DNA of 64,000 nt from Rhizobium sp. ASV20 (GTDB taxonomy: Bacteria; Pseudomonadota; Alphaproteobacteria; Rhizobiales; Rhizobiaceae). The translations under genes were made by a program, and so were the position numbers. A model generated the notes under the pieces. That model was not told where the DNA came from, searched no databases, and saw only the letters and a program-made list of their open reading frames with translations. This document shows positions 50,747-59,486 of this stretch, in pieces. The DNA is taken from positions 18,720 through 82,719 of the forward strand of contig NZ_JAELTU010000009.1 of the NCBI RefSeq assembly GCF_016429015.1, given 5' to 3'. Position 1 is the first letter of the stretch. Each line of letters opens with the position of its first letter.

Positions 50747-52420
50747 CTAGCCTAGCCGGGAACTAATATCGTTCCATGTCGCAAACACCATGAGTGAGAG
50801 CACCATCGCAAATCCAATCCGAAAAGCGATGTCCTGCGCCCTTGCACCCAAAGGTTTTCCCCTTACGGCTTCAATCGCATAGAACATCAAGTGCCCGCCA
50901 TCAAGTACCGGCACGGGCATCAAATTTAATAACCCTATTGAAACAGAAAGTATGGCGGCAAATTGCAACACCGCGGAGAAACCCAGGGTTGCCATTTGCC
51001 CCGACATTTGTGCAACCCGGATAGGCCCGCCCAGCTGATCGGCCTTCATATAGCCGCCGATGACGTTGCCGAGATATTCGAACGTGCCGGAAACGATGCT
51101 GCCGGTCTGCTTGACGCCCTCGCCTATCGCCTGAAGCGGTCCATACGACTGATAGCGCAGCTTGGGTGGCTTCTGACCATCGGTAACGCCGATGCTGGCG
51201 ATTTTCGTCGGCGCGCCGAACGCATCGAGTTCCTCTGTCATCTTCGGCGTCACCGCCACGTCACGCGTCTGACCATTGCGCTCGATGGATAGAGAAATGG
51301 GCTTATCGACATGAGCCGCTGCATAGCGCTGCACTTCGCCGATAGAGCCGACAGCGCGTCCGTCCACAGAAAGAATGCGGTCACCGAGATCCAGTCCCAC
51401 GCCTGCCGCCGGGCTATCGGATGCAATCGATCCGATCAGCGGATCGATAGGCCCGATACCGATGCTGCCGACATCTTTCTTGTTGCCGGAGGCATCGGTG
51501 TCGATCACCGTCTCCGGAACAATCGGAAAATCGCGAATCTGTCCGTCGCGCTGCACCGTCAGCACGACGCTTTTGCCTGGATGATCGCTGACGTAGCGAC
51601 CGACCTCGTAATAGGTAGCGACATTCCTGCCGTCGATGGCGATCAATCGGTCCCCTGCCTGGATGCCGGCTTTTGCGGCCGGCCCGACCGGCTCAACTGC
51701 CGTCACCAGCGGATCGACAAGCGCGATGCCGATGCGACCCATCTCCATCTTGTTGCCGAATTGATCGGTGTCCTCAACCAGCTTCGGCACGATCTGGAAA
51801 TCGCGCTTCTGCCCATCACGCTCCACCGTGAGAGCGATCGTGCGACCCGGGCGCAGACCGACATAACGCTGCACCTCGTCGAAGGTGGTCACATTGGTGC
51901 CGTCCACGGCCACAAGCCGATCGCCGGGCTCTATGCCTGCCTCTGCGGCTGCACCGTCACGCGTCACCATGGCAACGACGGGATCGGCTGCCGTGCGGCC
52001 ATAGACACCGAAGAGCACCGCAAAGATCGCTATCGCGAGAATGAAATTCGCAATCGGGCCTGCGGCAACAGTCGCGGCTCTCTTCCAAAGCTTGGCACCG
52101 CCAAAGGATTGCGCACGCTCTTCTTCGGTCATCGCAGCCAGCTGATCCGTATCGGTCTTGCTGGAGGCATCCTCGTCGCCAAAAAAGCGCACATAGCCGC
52201 CGAGCGGTATCAGCGAAAGCTTCCAGCGCGTGCCGTGCTTGTCGGTGAAGCCGGCAATCTCCGGGCCAAAGCCGATCGAGAACGCCATGATGCGAATGCC
52301 AGACCAGCGACCAACGAGATAGTGGCCCATTTCGTGCACGAAAACGAGCAGCGACAGAACAAAAACAAACGTAATGACGTTGTTTGTCAAGAAACCGATG
52401 AAGCCTGCCGCACTACCCAT
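50747..52420 (-). CDS. rseP: RseP-type site-2 protease with three PDZ domains
   Basis: Intramembrane zinc metalloprotease that cleaves anti-sigma factors or signal-peptide remnants (557 aa). The HEMGH zinc motif is at residues 29-33 in the first helix, and LDGGH with the third ligand at 506-510. Between them, after the membrane helix at 121-140, are three tandem PDZ repeats (about 145-235, 236-324, 325-412), each with GDR-(L/I)-x-(A/S)-(V/I)-DG and ERDGQ/QRDGQ/ERNGQ blocks. E. coli RseP has two PDZ domains and shorter rhizobial homologues about 375 aa with one; this protein is clearly enlarged. It lies between cdsA and bamA. Confidence 0.93.
   Translation of the reverse strand: MGSAAGFIGFLTNNVITFVFVLSLLVFVHEMGHYLVGRWSGIRIMAFSIGFGPEIAGFTDKHGTRWKLSLIPLGGYVRFFGDEDASSKTDTDQLAAMTEEERAQSFGGAKLWKRAATVAAGPIANFILAIAIFAVLFGVYGRTAADPVVAMVTRDGAAAEAGIEPGDRLVAVDGTNVTTFDEVQRYVGLRPGRTIALTVERDGQKRDFQIVPKLVEDTDQFGNKMEMGRIGIALVDPLVTAVEPVGPAAKAGIQAGDRLIAIDGRNVATYYEVGRYVSDHPGKSVVLTVQRDGQIRDFPIVPETVIDTDASGNKKDVGSIGIGPIDPLIGSIASDSPAAGVGLDLGDRILSVDGRAVGSIGEVQRYAAAHVDKPISLSIERNGQTRDVAVTPKMTEELDAFGAPTKIASIGVTDGQKPPKLRYQSYGPLQAIGEGVKQTGSIVSGTFEYLGNVIGGYMKADQLGGPIRVAQMSGQMATLGFSAVLQFAAILSVSIGLLNLMPVPVLDGGHLMFYAIEAVRGKPLGARAQDIAFRIGFAMVLSLMVFATWNDISSRLG
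51185..51988 (-). repeat. Three tandem PDZ-coding repeats inside rseP
   Basis: Three units of ~88-91 codons, about 51716-51988, 51449-51715 and 51185-51448. All share the order: DP-(V/L)-(V/I), GDRL..(V/I)DG, EV-x-RY, (L/I)-T-V-x-RDGQ-x-RDF, and a terminal (V/I)-x-x-(S/I)-IG(I/V). Units 1 and 2 are more alike (both QIVP/PIVP and FGNKMEMG / SGNKKDVG) than unit 3, consistent with stepwise duplication. Confidence 0.8.
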
Positions 52421-52444
52421 GCAACGATCCTGTTCGTGTTAATT

Positions 52445-53278
52445 TCAGACCCCGAGCAGAACGCCGCCCAATGACAAGGTCTCGCCGCTCATTGTCAGCG
52501 ATATTACGATAGCCAACAAAAACGCCGCAAAACAAGCAAAAATTAGTCCATCGACCCGATCCATGACGCCGCCATGCCCGGGAATCAGATGGCTCGAATC
52601 TTTTACACCGAAGCGGCGCTTCATGAAGGACTCGAATAAATCGCCAACCTGACTGCAAACGGATAGCACCAGCGCAAGCACCGGAATCCTGAGATCGTCG
52701 GCGGAGAAGTAACTCCAGACGACAGCGGTTCCGGCGATAACGGCCGCAACGGCGCCCCCTATCGCACCCGACCAGGTCTTACCCGGCGAGATGCGCGGCG
52801 CAAGCTTCGGGCCGCCAATCGCACGGCCAACGAAATAGGCAAAGATATCGGTTGCCCAAACGGTTGCGAAGATGAACAGCATCAACACGAAACCGCGAAG
52901 ATCGTCGTCGCGAATCTCGGAAAGGGCAATCGCGATCAAGCCGGAATAGAGTATGCCCCCGGGCAGCCACCAACTCTTTTGGCGAAGAACGACCATGATC
53001 GCCGAAACGACGACAAAGGCGGCCAGGACCTCCATGGAATAGACCGATTCGCTCATCACGGTCGCACCGGCAATCAACGCAATGCCTACCCAGCCAAGCG
53101 CGTTTCCTTGCGGGTCAGTACCGTGCAGGTCCGATATGGTCGACCATTCATAATAAACGAGCAGGCTTATTGCGGCCGCCAGAAGCCGAAAACTCAATCC
53201 GCCATACCAGGTAGCGGCGAGAACGATCGCGGCAAGCACAATGCCGGAGATGATGCGCAGCCTGAGTTCGCGGCTCAT
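52445..53278 (-). CDS. cdsA: Phosphatidate cytidylyltransferase
   Basis: Makes CDP-diacylglycerol for all phospholipids (277 aa). Polytopic, with about eight hydrophobic helices; the family signature near the C-terminus is complete (SQVGDLFESFMKRRFGVKD, then HLIPGHGGVMDRVDG) and SPGKTWSGAIGG precedes it. Its start overlaps the uppS stop by one base (TGATG). Confidence 0.96.
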   Translation of the reverse strand: MSRELRLRIISGIVLAAIVLAATWYGGLSFRLLAAAISLLVYYEWSTISDLHGTDPQGNALGWVGIALIAGATVMSESVYSMEVLAAFVVVSAIMVVLRQKSWWLPGGILYSGLIAIALSEIRDDDLRGFVLMLFIFATVWATDIFAYFVGRAIGGPKLAPRISPGKTWSGAIGGAVAAVIAGTAVVWSYFSADDLRIPVLALVLSVCSQVGDLFESFMKRRFGVKDSSHLIPGHGGVMDRVDGLIFACFAAFLLAIVISLTMSGETLSLGGVLLGV

Positions 53279-54024
53279 CAGGACCCCACCGCCGCCGCCG
53301 GCTTGGCGGAAAGCCCACCAAAGCGCCGGTCGCGCGCGGCATATTTCTCCAGCGCTGCAAAGAAGAGATCACGGCTGAAATCTGGCCAGAATTCAGGCAT
53401 GAACATAAATTCCGAGTAGGCGGCCTGCCAAAGCAGGAAGTTCGACAGCCGCTCCTCGCCGCTGGTGCGGATAATCAGGTCGGGATCGGGAATACCGGCG
53501 GTATCCAGACGGGCGCCGACCAATTCAGGGCTGATGTCCTGTGGACGCAAGCGACCGGCCTCGACGTCCTTCGCCAGGCTGGTAAAGGCGCGCGCAATCT
53601 CGTCGCGCGAGCCGTAATTGAAAGCGATCACCAGTGTGAGAGCCGTATTGCTCCTGGTGGTTTCTTCGGCTTCGAGCAACAACGGCAGGATATCGCCGCG
53701 AAGATTGTCGCGATCACCTATGACCCGGATCCGCACATTCTGGCGGTGAAGCTCGGCGAGATCCCGCCGGATGAATGCCTTGAGCAGACCGAGGAGATCG
53801 CTCACCTCGGTCTCCGGGCGGCGCCAATTCTCTGAGGAAAAGGCAAAAAGCGTCAGATATTTTATGCCGATATCACCGGCAGCCCGCACAGTCTCCCGAA
53901 CCGCCTCCACACCCTTGCGGTGGCCCATGGTGCGCGGCAAACCGCGCGCGTTGGCCCAACGCCCGTTGCCGTCCATGATGATGGCAACGTGTTCGGGTAC
54001 GACAGAGAACGTAGGAGCTGACAT
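53278..54024 (-). CDS. uppS: Isoprenyl (undecaprenyl diphosphate) synthase
   Basis: cis-Prenyltransferase making the C55 carrier lipid for peptidoglycan and O-antigen (248 aa). The pyrophosphate-binding aspartate is in [16 protein letters not shown]; other blocks are [27 protein letters not shown] and the C-terminal [19 protein letters not shown]. It uses IPP supplied by the MEP pathway, including the IspDF encoded in this window. Confidence 0.96.
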   Translation of the reverse strand: MSAPTFSVVPEHVAIIMDGNGRWANARGLPRTMGHRKGVEAVRETVRAAGDIGIKYLTLFAFSSENWRRPETEVSDLLGLLKAFIRRDLAELHRQNVRIRVIGDRDNLRGDILPLLLEAEETTRSNTALTLVIAFNYGSRDEIARAFTSLAKDVEAGRLRPQDISPELVGARLDTAGIPDPDLIIRTSGEERLSNFLLWQAAYSEFMFMPEFWPDFSRDLFFAALEKYAARDRRFGGLSAKPAAAVGS

Positions 54025-54081
54025 TTGGATCCGGTTTCGTTCGGCAGAAGATTCTCTGGCCTCGTAATCTAGGGCGCTGTC

Positions 54082-54114
54082 GTCGCTTTCAAATGTTTTC
54101 AGACAGAAAGCGAC
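54082..54114 (-). other. Hairpin between frr and uppS
   Basis: GTCGCTTTC and GAAAGCGAC form a perfect 9-bp stem with a 15-nt A/T-rich loop, 16 bp after the frr stop. No T-run follows on the minus strand, so this may be an RNA-processing or mRNA-stability element within the operon rather than an end. Confidence 0.45.
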
Positions 54115-54130
54115 GCGTCCCAGGATACGA

Positions 54131-54691
54131 TCAGACGTGCATGATTTCCTTTTCTTTATCGGCTAGCAAGCGGTCGATCTCGGAAATCGTCTCATCTGTC
54201 ATCTTCTGCACACGCTCTGATAGCGAGCGGCTCTCATCCTGGCCGATTACGCCATCCTTTTCAGCCTTCTTGAGGCCATCCATGCCGTCGCGGCGCACAT
54301 GGCGAATCGCCACCTTTGCCTTCTCGGCATATTCATGAGCGACCTTCACCAGCGAACGGCGGCGCTCTTCGTTGAGTTCAGGCAGCGGAATACGCAGGTT
54401 CTGGCCGTCCATGATCGGATTGAGGCCAAGATTGGATTCGCGGATTGCGCGCTCGACAGCACCGACCATCGACTTGTCCCAGACCGATACGGTAAGCATG
54501 CGGGGCTCCGGCACGGTGATGTTGGCGACCTGGTTCAGCGGCATGCGCGAGCCGTACGCTTCGATCGTGACCGGATCAAGAATATTGGCGGATGCGCGCC
54601 CGGTGCGCAGCGAGGCGATGTCGCTCTTGAATGCCGCTATGGCGCCGTCCATGCGACGCTTCAGTTCCTTGAGATCGGTTGCTTCACTCAT
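54131..54691 (-). CDS. frr: Ribosome recycling factor
   Basis: Splits post-termination ribosomes with EF-G (186 aa, standard). Motifs include [38 protein letters not shown] and [25 protein letters not shown]. The ATG at 54691 has GGGGAG 8 bp upstream; an upstream ATG at 54712 is not needed. It is 54 bp after pyrH. Confidence 0.97.
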   Translation of the reverse strand: MSEATDLKELKRRMDGAIAAFKSDIASLRTGRASANILDPVTIEAYGSRMPLNQVANITVPEPRMLTVSVWDKSMVGAVERAIRESNLGLNPIMDGQNLRIPLPELNEERRRSLVKVAHEYAEKAKVAIRHVRRDGMDGLKKAEKDGVIGQDESRSLSERVQKMTDETISEIDRLLADKEKEIMHV

Positions 54692-54745
54692 GTCTATGCT
54701 CCCCTGTAACAAGGCGACACCGGTCTCCCCGGCGCCACAGGAATG

Positions 54746-55465
54746 TCAGTTGTCTGATACGATGGTCTTGCGGCCGCCGCCGGTCAAGATTTCCGCGAAT
54801 TCGCCCTTCTCATGGATGGAGAAGACGATGATCGGAATTGAGTTTTCCCGTGCAAGCGCAACGGCGGCGACATCCATGACTGCCAGCCCCTTCTCGAGCA
54901 CCTGACTATGGGTCAGATGGTCGAAGCGCTCCGCATCGGGGAATTTCTTCGGATCGGCGGAATAGATCCCGTCGACCTGTGTGCCCTTGAAAATAGCCTG
55001 CGCACCCATTTCCGCGGCGCGCAGCGCTGCCGCCGAATCGGTGGTGAAAAACGGATTTCCCGTGCCGCCGGCGAAGATCACAACGCGTCCGAGCGAGAGA
55101 TGATAGAGCGTGGCGCGCTGCGAGAAGCTCTCGCAGATCTCCGGCATGGAAATGGCCGAGAGCACAACGGTCTCGATATCGAGTTTGCGCAGCGAGGTTG
55201 CCAGCGCCAGTGCATTGATGACGGTTCCGAGCATTCCCATGTGGTCGCCGGTCACGCGGTCGCCGCCCTTGGAAGCCACGGCGACACCCCGGAAAATGTT
55301 GCCTCCGCCGACCACGACGCCGACCTCGACCCCCATGGCACGCGCTGCCGCGATGTCGGATGCAATACGGTCTGCGACGGTAACATCGATGCCAAATCCC
55401 TGACTGCCCATCAGAGCTTCACCGGAGGCCTTGAGCAACACGCGCTTGTAGATCGGCTGGGACAT
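54746..55465 (-). CDS. pyrH: UMP kinase
   Basis: Phosphorylates UMP to UDP; hexameric and allosterically regulated by GTP and UTP (239 aa). Visible motifs: RVLLKASGEALMG, EVGVVVGGGNIFRG, GDHMGMLGTVINALAL, VIFAGGTGNPFFTTDSAAALRA and the uridine-binding region near KGTQVDGIYSADP. It follows tsf after a hairpin. Confidence 0.97.
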   Translation of the reverse strand: MSQPIYKRVLLKASGEALMGSQGFGIDVTVADRIASDIAAARAMGVEVGVVVGGGNIFRGVAVASKGGDRVTGDHMGMLGTVINALALATSLRKLDIETVVLSAISMPEICESFSQRATLYHLSLGRVVIFAGGTGNPFFTTDSAAALRAAEMGAQAIFKGTQVDGIYSADPKKFPDAERFDHLTHSQVLEKGLAVMDVAAVALARENSIPIIVFSIHEKGEFAEILTGGGRKTIVSDN

Positions 55466-55520
55466 GGTAGCTCCTTGAAGTGATCACCGGGGGAATGATT
55501 GTGAATGCCGGATACACGAA

Positions 55521-55546
55521 GGGCACCGCGTTGTCACGCGATGCCC
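55521..55546 (-). terminator. Candidate terminator or attenuator after tsf
   Basis: On the minus strand GGGCATCGCG pairs with CGCGGTGCCC (10 bp with one G-U pair) across a 6-nt loop, 55 bp after the tsf stop. Only TTCGTG follows, so termination would be weak; partial read-through into pyrH is likely. Confidence 0.5.
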
Positions 55547-55600
55547 TGATGTTTTCCCTGATATGGTTTCACCAAACCGGGATATGGCTTCTTTTGCCAA

Positions 55601-56527
55601 TCAGCCCTTGGCGACAGCTGCAACTTCGGCAGCGAAGTCGGTTTCTTCCTTCTCGACGCCTTCGCCGAGGAGCAGACGGGCCATGCCGACGACTTCGATC
55701 GCAGCGCCAGCGGTCTTTTCAGCTTCCTTGATGGCAGCACCAACCGTCAGATCCGGGTTGATGACGAAAGCCTGCGAGAGAAGAGCAACTTCCTCGAAGA
55801 ACTTGCGCATGCGGCCTTCAACCATCTTCTCGATGATGGCTTCCGGCTTGCCGGATTCGCGGGACTGCTCGATGAAGACGTTGCGTTCGCGCTCGGCGAC
55901 AGCGGCGTCGACTTCTTCGGCACGGATAGCGAGCGGGTTGGTAGCAGCGATGTGCATGGCAACCTGACGGCCGATCGACGTCAGAACAGCCTTGTCGCCG
56001 ACCGACTTCAGGGCAACCAGAACGCCGAGCTTGCCGATGCCGTCGCCGGCAGCGTTGTGGATGTAGGTGGCAACAACGCCGTGCTCGACTTCGAGCTTGG
56101 CGGCACGACGGAGCGTCATGTTTTCGCCGATGGTTGCGATAGCGTCCTTGATGGTGTCAGCGACCGGCTTGCCGGATGCCGGGTACGTCGCAGCCGAAAT
56201 GGCTTCGACCGTGCCGTCGGTGGACAGAGCTACTTCGGCGACGCCGCGAGCCAGATCCTGGAAGGCATCGTTACGGGCAACGAAGTCGGTTTCGGAGTTG
56301 AGCTCGATAACAACGGCCTTGTGACCGGCGCCGGCGATGGCGACCAAGCCTTCAGCGGCGGTACGGCCGGACTTCTTGTCGGCCTTGGAGATGCCCTTGG
56401 CGCGCAGCCAGTCGATCGCAGCTTCGATGTCGCCGTTGGTTTCGGTCAGCGCCTTCTTGCAATCCATCATGCCTGCGCCAGACTTTTCGCGCAGTTCCTT
56501 TACCAGTGCAGCCGTAATCTCGGTCAT
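55601..56527 (-). CDS. tsf: Elongation factor Ts
   Basis: Guanine-nucleotide exchange factor for EF-Tu (308 aa). N-terminal UBA-like domain with [20 protein letters not shown], then the [19 protein letters not shown] signature and two core subdomains. The G+C-rich, strongly biased codons fit high expression. It lies 273 bp after rpsB. Confidence 0.97.
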   Translation of the reverse strand: MTEITAALVKELREKSGAGMMDCKKALTETNGDIEAAIDWLRAKGISKADKKSGRTAAEGLVAIAGAGHKAVVIELNSETDFVARNDAFQDLARGVAEVALSTDGTVEAISAATYPASGKPVADTIKDAIATIGENMTLRRAAKLEVEHGVVATYIHNAAGDGIGKLGVLVALKSVGDKAVLTSIGRQVAMHIAATNPLAIRAEEVDAAVAERERNVFIEQSRESGKPEAIIEKMVEGRMRKFFEEVALLSQAFVINPDLTVGAAIKEAEKTAGAAIEVVGMARLLLGEGVEKEETDFAAEVAAVAKG

Positions 56528-56705
56528 AAGCTTCCTCTTGTCGGTTCATACGGTGCGGCATGCGGCTTTGAGCCGAAACGGCACCGATTTGAGGGACGAA
56601 ATGTACCCGTAAGTATGACAGCGTTATGAAGCTGCGTCATACTGTGGAATTCTTGATTGGAACAAGCCTGGATTTACCGCCCAGGCAAGGCGTTATGCAA
56701 AACGC

Positions 56706-56748
56706 GATAAGGCCGCTCGAACTCGTTGAAGTCGCAAACGGCCTTATC
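56706..56748 (-). other. Hairpin in the rpsB-tsf intergenic region
   Basis: GATAAGGCCG and CGGCCTTATC form a perfect 10-bp stem over a 23-nt loop that can fold further, followed by GCGTTTTG on the minus strand. The 273-bp gap between rpsB and tsf is long for this operon, and the structure could be an attenuator that lowers or splits transcription between the two genes. Confidence 0.5.
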
Positions 56749-56800
56749 CCGGATGTCATTGCGCTTGGGCGGACAGCCTACTGCCCGCCTCGAGGCGCGA

Positions 56801-57568
56801 TCAGGCTTCGGTGCCGTCCGCCAGGGTCGGCTCGATCGGGGCTTCCTCGGAAGCGCCGAGGTCACGGCCGGACGCACCCTGCTGGCGAGCGATGCCGTCG
56901 ATGGCAGCGCGCGAGATCAGGTCGCAATAGAGAGCGATGGCGCGCGAAGCGTCGTCGTTGCCCGGGATCGGGTAGTCGATCAGGTCCGGATCGCAGTTCG
57001 AGTCGATGATGGCGACAACCGGGATGCCGAGGCGCTTGGCTTCGTCGATCGCGATCTTTTCCTTGTTGGTGTCGATGATGAACATCAGGTCCGGCGTGCC
57101 GCCCATGTCCTTGATACCGCCGAGGGCCTTGTCGAGCTTTTCGCGTTCGCGCTCAAGGTTCAGACGCTCCTTCTTGGTGAAGCCCTGGGCTTCGCCGGAG
57201 AGGATTTCGTCGAGCTTGCGAAGACGCTGGATCGAGTTGGAGATCGTCTTCCAGTTGGTCATCATGCCGCCGAGCCAGCGAGCGTTGACGTAGTACTGAG
57301 CCGAGCGCTTTGCGCTGTCGGCGATCAGTTCGGACGCCTGACGCTTGGTGCCGACGAACAGAACGCGGCCGCCACGGGCAACGGTGTCGCTGACAACCTG
57401 CAGAGCGCGGCTCAGCAACGGAACCGTCTGAGCAAGGTCGATGATGTGGATGTTGTTACGATCGCCGAAGATGTACGGCTTCATCTTCGGGTTCCAGCGG
57501 TGCGTCTGGTGGCCGAAGTGAACACCTGCTTCGAGAAGCTGGCGCATAGAAAAATCGGGCAATGCCAT
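56801..57568 (-). CDS. rpsB: 30S ribosomal protein S2
   Basis: 255-aa small-subunit protein. It opens with [21 protein letters not shown], then [22 protein letters not shown], and carries the zinc-independent WLGGMMTNW and [22 protein letters not shown] blocks; the C-terminal acidic tail is rich in Glu and Ala. The ATG at 57568 is the family start; the frame extending to 57670 is spurious. It is the first gene of the translation and envelope supercluster. Confidence 0.97.
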   Translation of the reverse strand: MALPDFSMRQLLEAGVHFGHQTHRWNPKMKPYIFGDRNNIHIIDLAQTVPLLSRALQVVSDTVARGGRVLFVGTKRQASELIADSAKRSAQYYVNARWLGGMMTNWKTISNSIQRLRKLDEILSGEAQGFTKKERLNLEREREKLDKALGGIKDMGGTPDLMFIIDTNKEKIAIDEAKRLGIPVVAIIDSNCDPDLIDYPIPGNDDASRAIALYCDLISRAAIDGIARQQGASGRDLGASEEAPIEPTLADGTEA

Positions 57569-57755
57569 GCCTTTATATCCTTTTCCGGTTGAACCTCCGC
57601 AAGGCGAACAGCATCCTCTTCGAGAATGCCACCGGGCGGAACGATCCGGATTTCTCCCGGACAATCCCATGCCTTACGTGTGGAATGCGGGTGCCCATAC
57701 ATTCGATTCGCTTGGAATGCAAGGCTTTGGTCGCGAAAAATGCCGGCCCCTGCCC

Positions 57756-58862
57756 TCAGGCGGCCAGTTTCTCGAGCAGCGCCAGCATGACATTGGCGTC
57801 CGGCATCGGCAAGACTGCATCGATTTCCGCCGGCAGCAAGCCGGCAATCGCGCTGTCGGCATCACCGGTGACGGTTCCCAGCGGTCCGCGAAAGCCGTGT
57901 TTGGTCCAGGCGAGTTCCTGCAGTCGCGGGCTGATCAGCGCTTCGATCATCCGATCAACCTGTTCATCGATGGCAATGAGCGGATGGGAAGAATAGACCG
58001 TCGGATGCGGATAGAGCACGACGGGCTTCGCGCCGTTGCTAGCCTGGATTCTCTTCCATCGCTGCGGATCGGCGAGAATCCATTCCACCAACTGGTTCTC
58101 ATAGCCGACGATCATCGGTTCACCGCCAATGCCGCCCGCGAGATATTGCTCGAAGAGCTTGCCCGACGACGATGCCTTGAAACCCATGTTGCGGAAGACG
58201 GCCTGCGCCTTGTCGCCGAACTGGGCAAGATTGGCGGCACTCGCGACATTGCCGCTCAAAAGGCTAAGCACAAGACCGGCAAACATGAAGCCTGAATTCG
58301 AGCGATTAGGGTCGGTTGAAACGATCCTCGACTGCCCGTAGAGCGCTCCGACGCCGAGTTTCGACCAGCTCGCGCCGGACAGTACGGCATCCAGCAGCGC
58401 CTTCAGATCGAGCTGGTGCTGTCCCTGCGATGTCGTCGTGACAAGGCCGGCTTTGGTCAACCCATCGACGACGGGCAGCCAGGAATAGACGACAACGGGG
58501 GTATTCAGAATAACGCGGTCGTTGCGGATCTTGATACCGTTCTGTCGGGCGATATCGACCATGATCGATGATGAGGGCCACAGAAAGGACGGCGTCTGCG
58601 AGAGCAGCGCCTGCTCACGCACCATTTCGACAGAGCCGGCGACACGACTGTTGATCTCGAGCCCGTGGCTGTGCAGCGCCGAAATCACATCCTGATCGGC
58701 AAGGAATGCTTCCTTCTCGCCGCCTATGAAGCCGAACAGCTTCGTGCGATTGCCAAGCAGCCCCTGCAGTTCCGGACGATCCTTGACGGCGAAATAGCCG
58801 CCGGTTCCGGCAACGCCGGCAGCAAGAAGCCCTACTCCGAAGGCGCGGCGGGAAATGGCCAT
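57756..58862 (-). CDS. Exported substrate-binding-like protein of the TelA/VWA operon
   Basis: A 368-aa protein with a twin-arginine-type leader (AISRRAFGVGLLAAGVAG), so probably exported folded. The rest is a bilobed periplasmic-binding-protein fold. It is related to the N-terminal part of the protein at 59487: compare LWPSSSIMVDIA with VWPASSVWVDMF and DPNRSNSGFMFAGLVLSLLSGN with TSATQSNSGASAYLGMLSSALGN. The last gene of the operon, it overlaps the XpaC-like gene by one base (TGATG). No transporter permease or ATPase is nearby, so classical ABC uptake is unlikely. Ligand unknown. Confidence 0.78.
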   Translation of the reverse strand: MAISRRAFGVGLLAAGVAGTGGYFAVKDRPELQGLLGNRTKLFGFIGGEKEAFLADQDVISALHSHGLEINSRVAGSVEMVREQALLSQTPSFLWPSSSIMVDIARQNGIKIRNDRVILNTPVVVYSWLPVVDGLTKAGLVTTTSQGQHQLDLKALLDAVLSGASWSKLGVGALYGQSRIVSTDPNRSNSGFMFAGLVLSLLSGNVASAANLAQFGDKAQAVFRNMGFKASSSGKLFEQYLAGGIGGEPMIVGYENQLVEWILADPQRWKRIQASNGAKPVVLYPHPTVYSSHPLIAIDEQVDRMIEALISPRLQELAWTKHGFRGPLGTVTGDADSAIAGLLPAEIDAVLPMPDANVMLALLEKLAA

Positions 58863-59479
58863 CAGTGTCCTATGTCCTCTTTGAGCGATGCCTGTATGAG
58901 GCGCAACTCGGTATCAAGCGTATCAAGCCTGTCATCGGCCAGGCTGTCGGAATAGTGCACGAATGCATCCTCAAGCTTGGCCAGAACCAGCTCGACCTCC
59001 TGAAGGCGAGCGGCATCCGGCTGGCGCTTCGCCTCGATCGCGGCAAATCCTTCCGCCACCTCGGCTGCACGCGGCAGGTAATAGCTGAGGAAACGCCTAA
59101 CCGTGCCGGCGCTTTCCGGATTGGCCTCTACTTTGGCAAACACGTCGGTAGCGATCTCTGCCAGATGTCGCACCCGCTTTGCCGTCTCCCTGCTGGAGAT
59201 CCGGGTGGCCGAAACCTCCAGTCTTTGCGCGGCCGGCGCCGCCGCACTCAACAGGTCACGGGCGAAATCCAGGCGCCCCTTGCCGATCGCTTTCGCATCC
59301 AGACCTTCGAACATGCGTTTTGGCGCCAGGACGAAGATCAGGCCGACGAAAACCAGGAAGCCGATGATGGCGGCGATCCAGATCGGCATACCGGCGAGGA
59401 AGCTCAGCGCAGGAACCATCACCGCGGCGATAAACCCCGCCACGATCCAGTTCCCGTCATTGCCAAACCAGTTACGCAT
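58862..59479 (-). CDS. XpaC-like (5-bromo-4-chloroindolyl phosphate hydrolysis family) membrane protein
   Basis: A 205-aa protein with two adjacent membrane helices near the start (WIVAGFIAAVMVPALSFLAG, IWIAAIIGFLVFVGLIFVLA) and a long cytoplasmic helical tail (ATRISSRETAKRVRHLAEIA, AVKLEDAF-like coils). XpaC-family proteins are often encoded beside TelA; despite the name, no hydrolase residues are recognisable. The ATG at 59479 follows AGGA at 6 bp; a start at 59626 is spurious. It begins 7 bp after the VWA gene. Confidence 0.8.
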   Translation of the reverse strand: MRNWFGNDGNWIVAGFIAAVMVPALSFLAGMPIWIAAIIGFLVFVGLIFVLAPKRMFEGLDAKAIGKGRLDFARDLLSAAAPAAQRLEVSATRISSRETAKRVRHLAEIATDVFAKVEANPESAGTVRRFLSYYLPRAAEVAEGFAAIEAKRQPDAARLQEVELVLAKLEDAFVHYSDSLADDRLDTLDTELRLIQASLKEDIGH

Positions 59480-59486
59480 TATTGTC

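Noticed and set aside
57569..57670. An N-terminal extension of rpsB by 34 codons
   Set aside because: S2 proteins begin at [11 protein letters not shown]; the extension is Cys/Gly/Arg-rich and overlies the leader.
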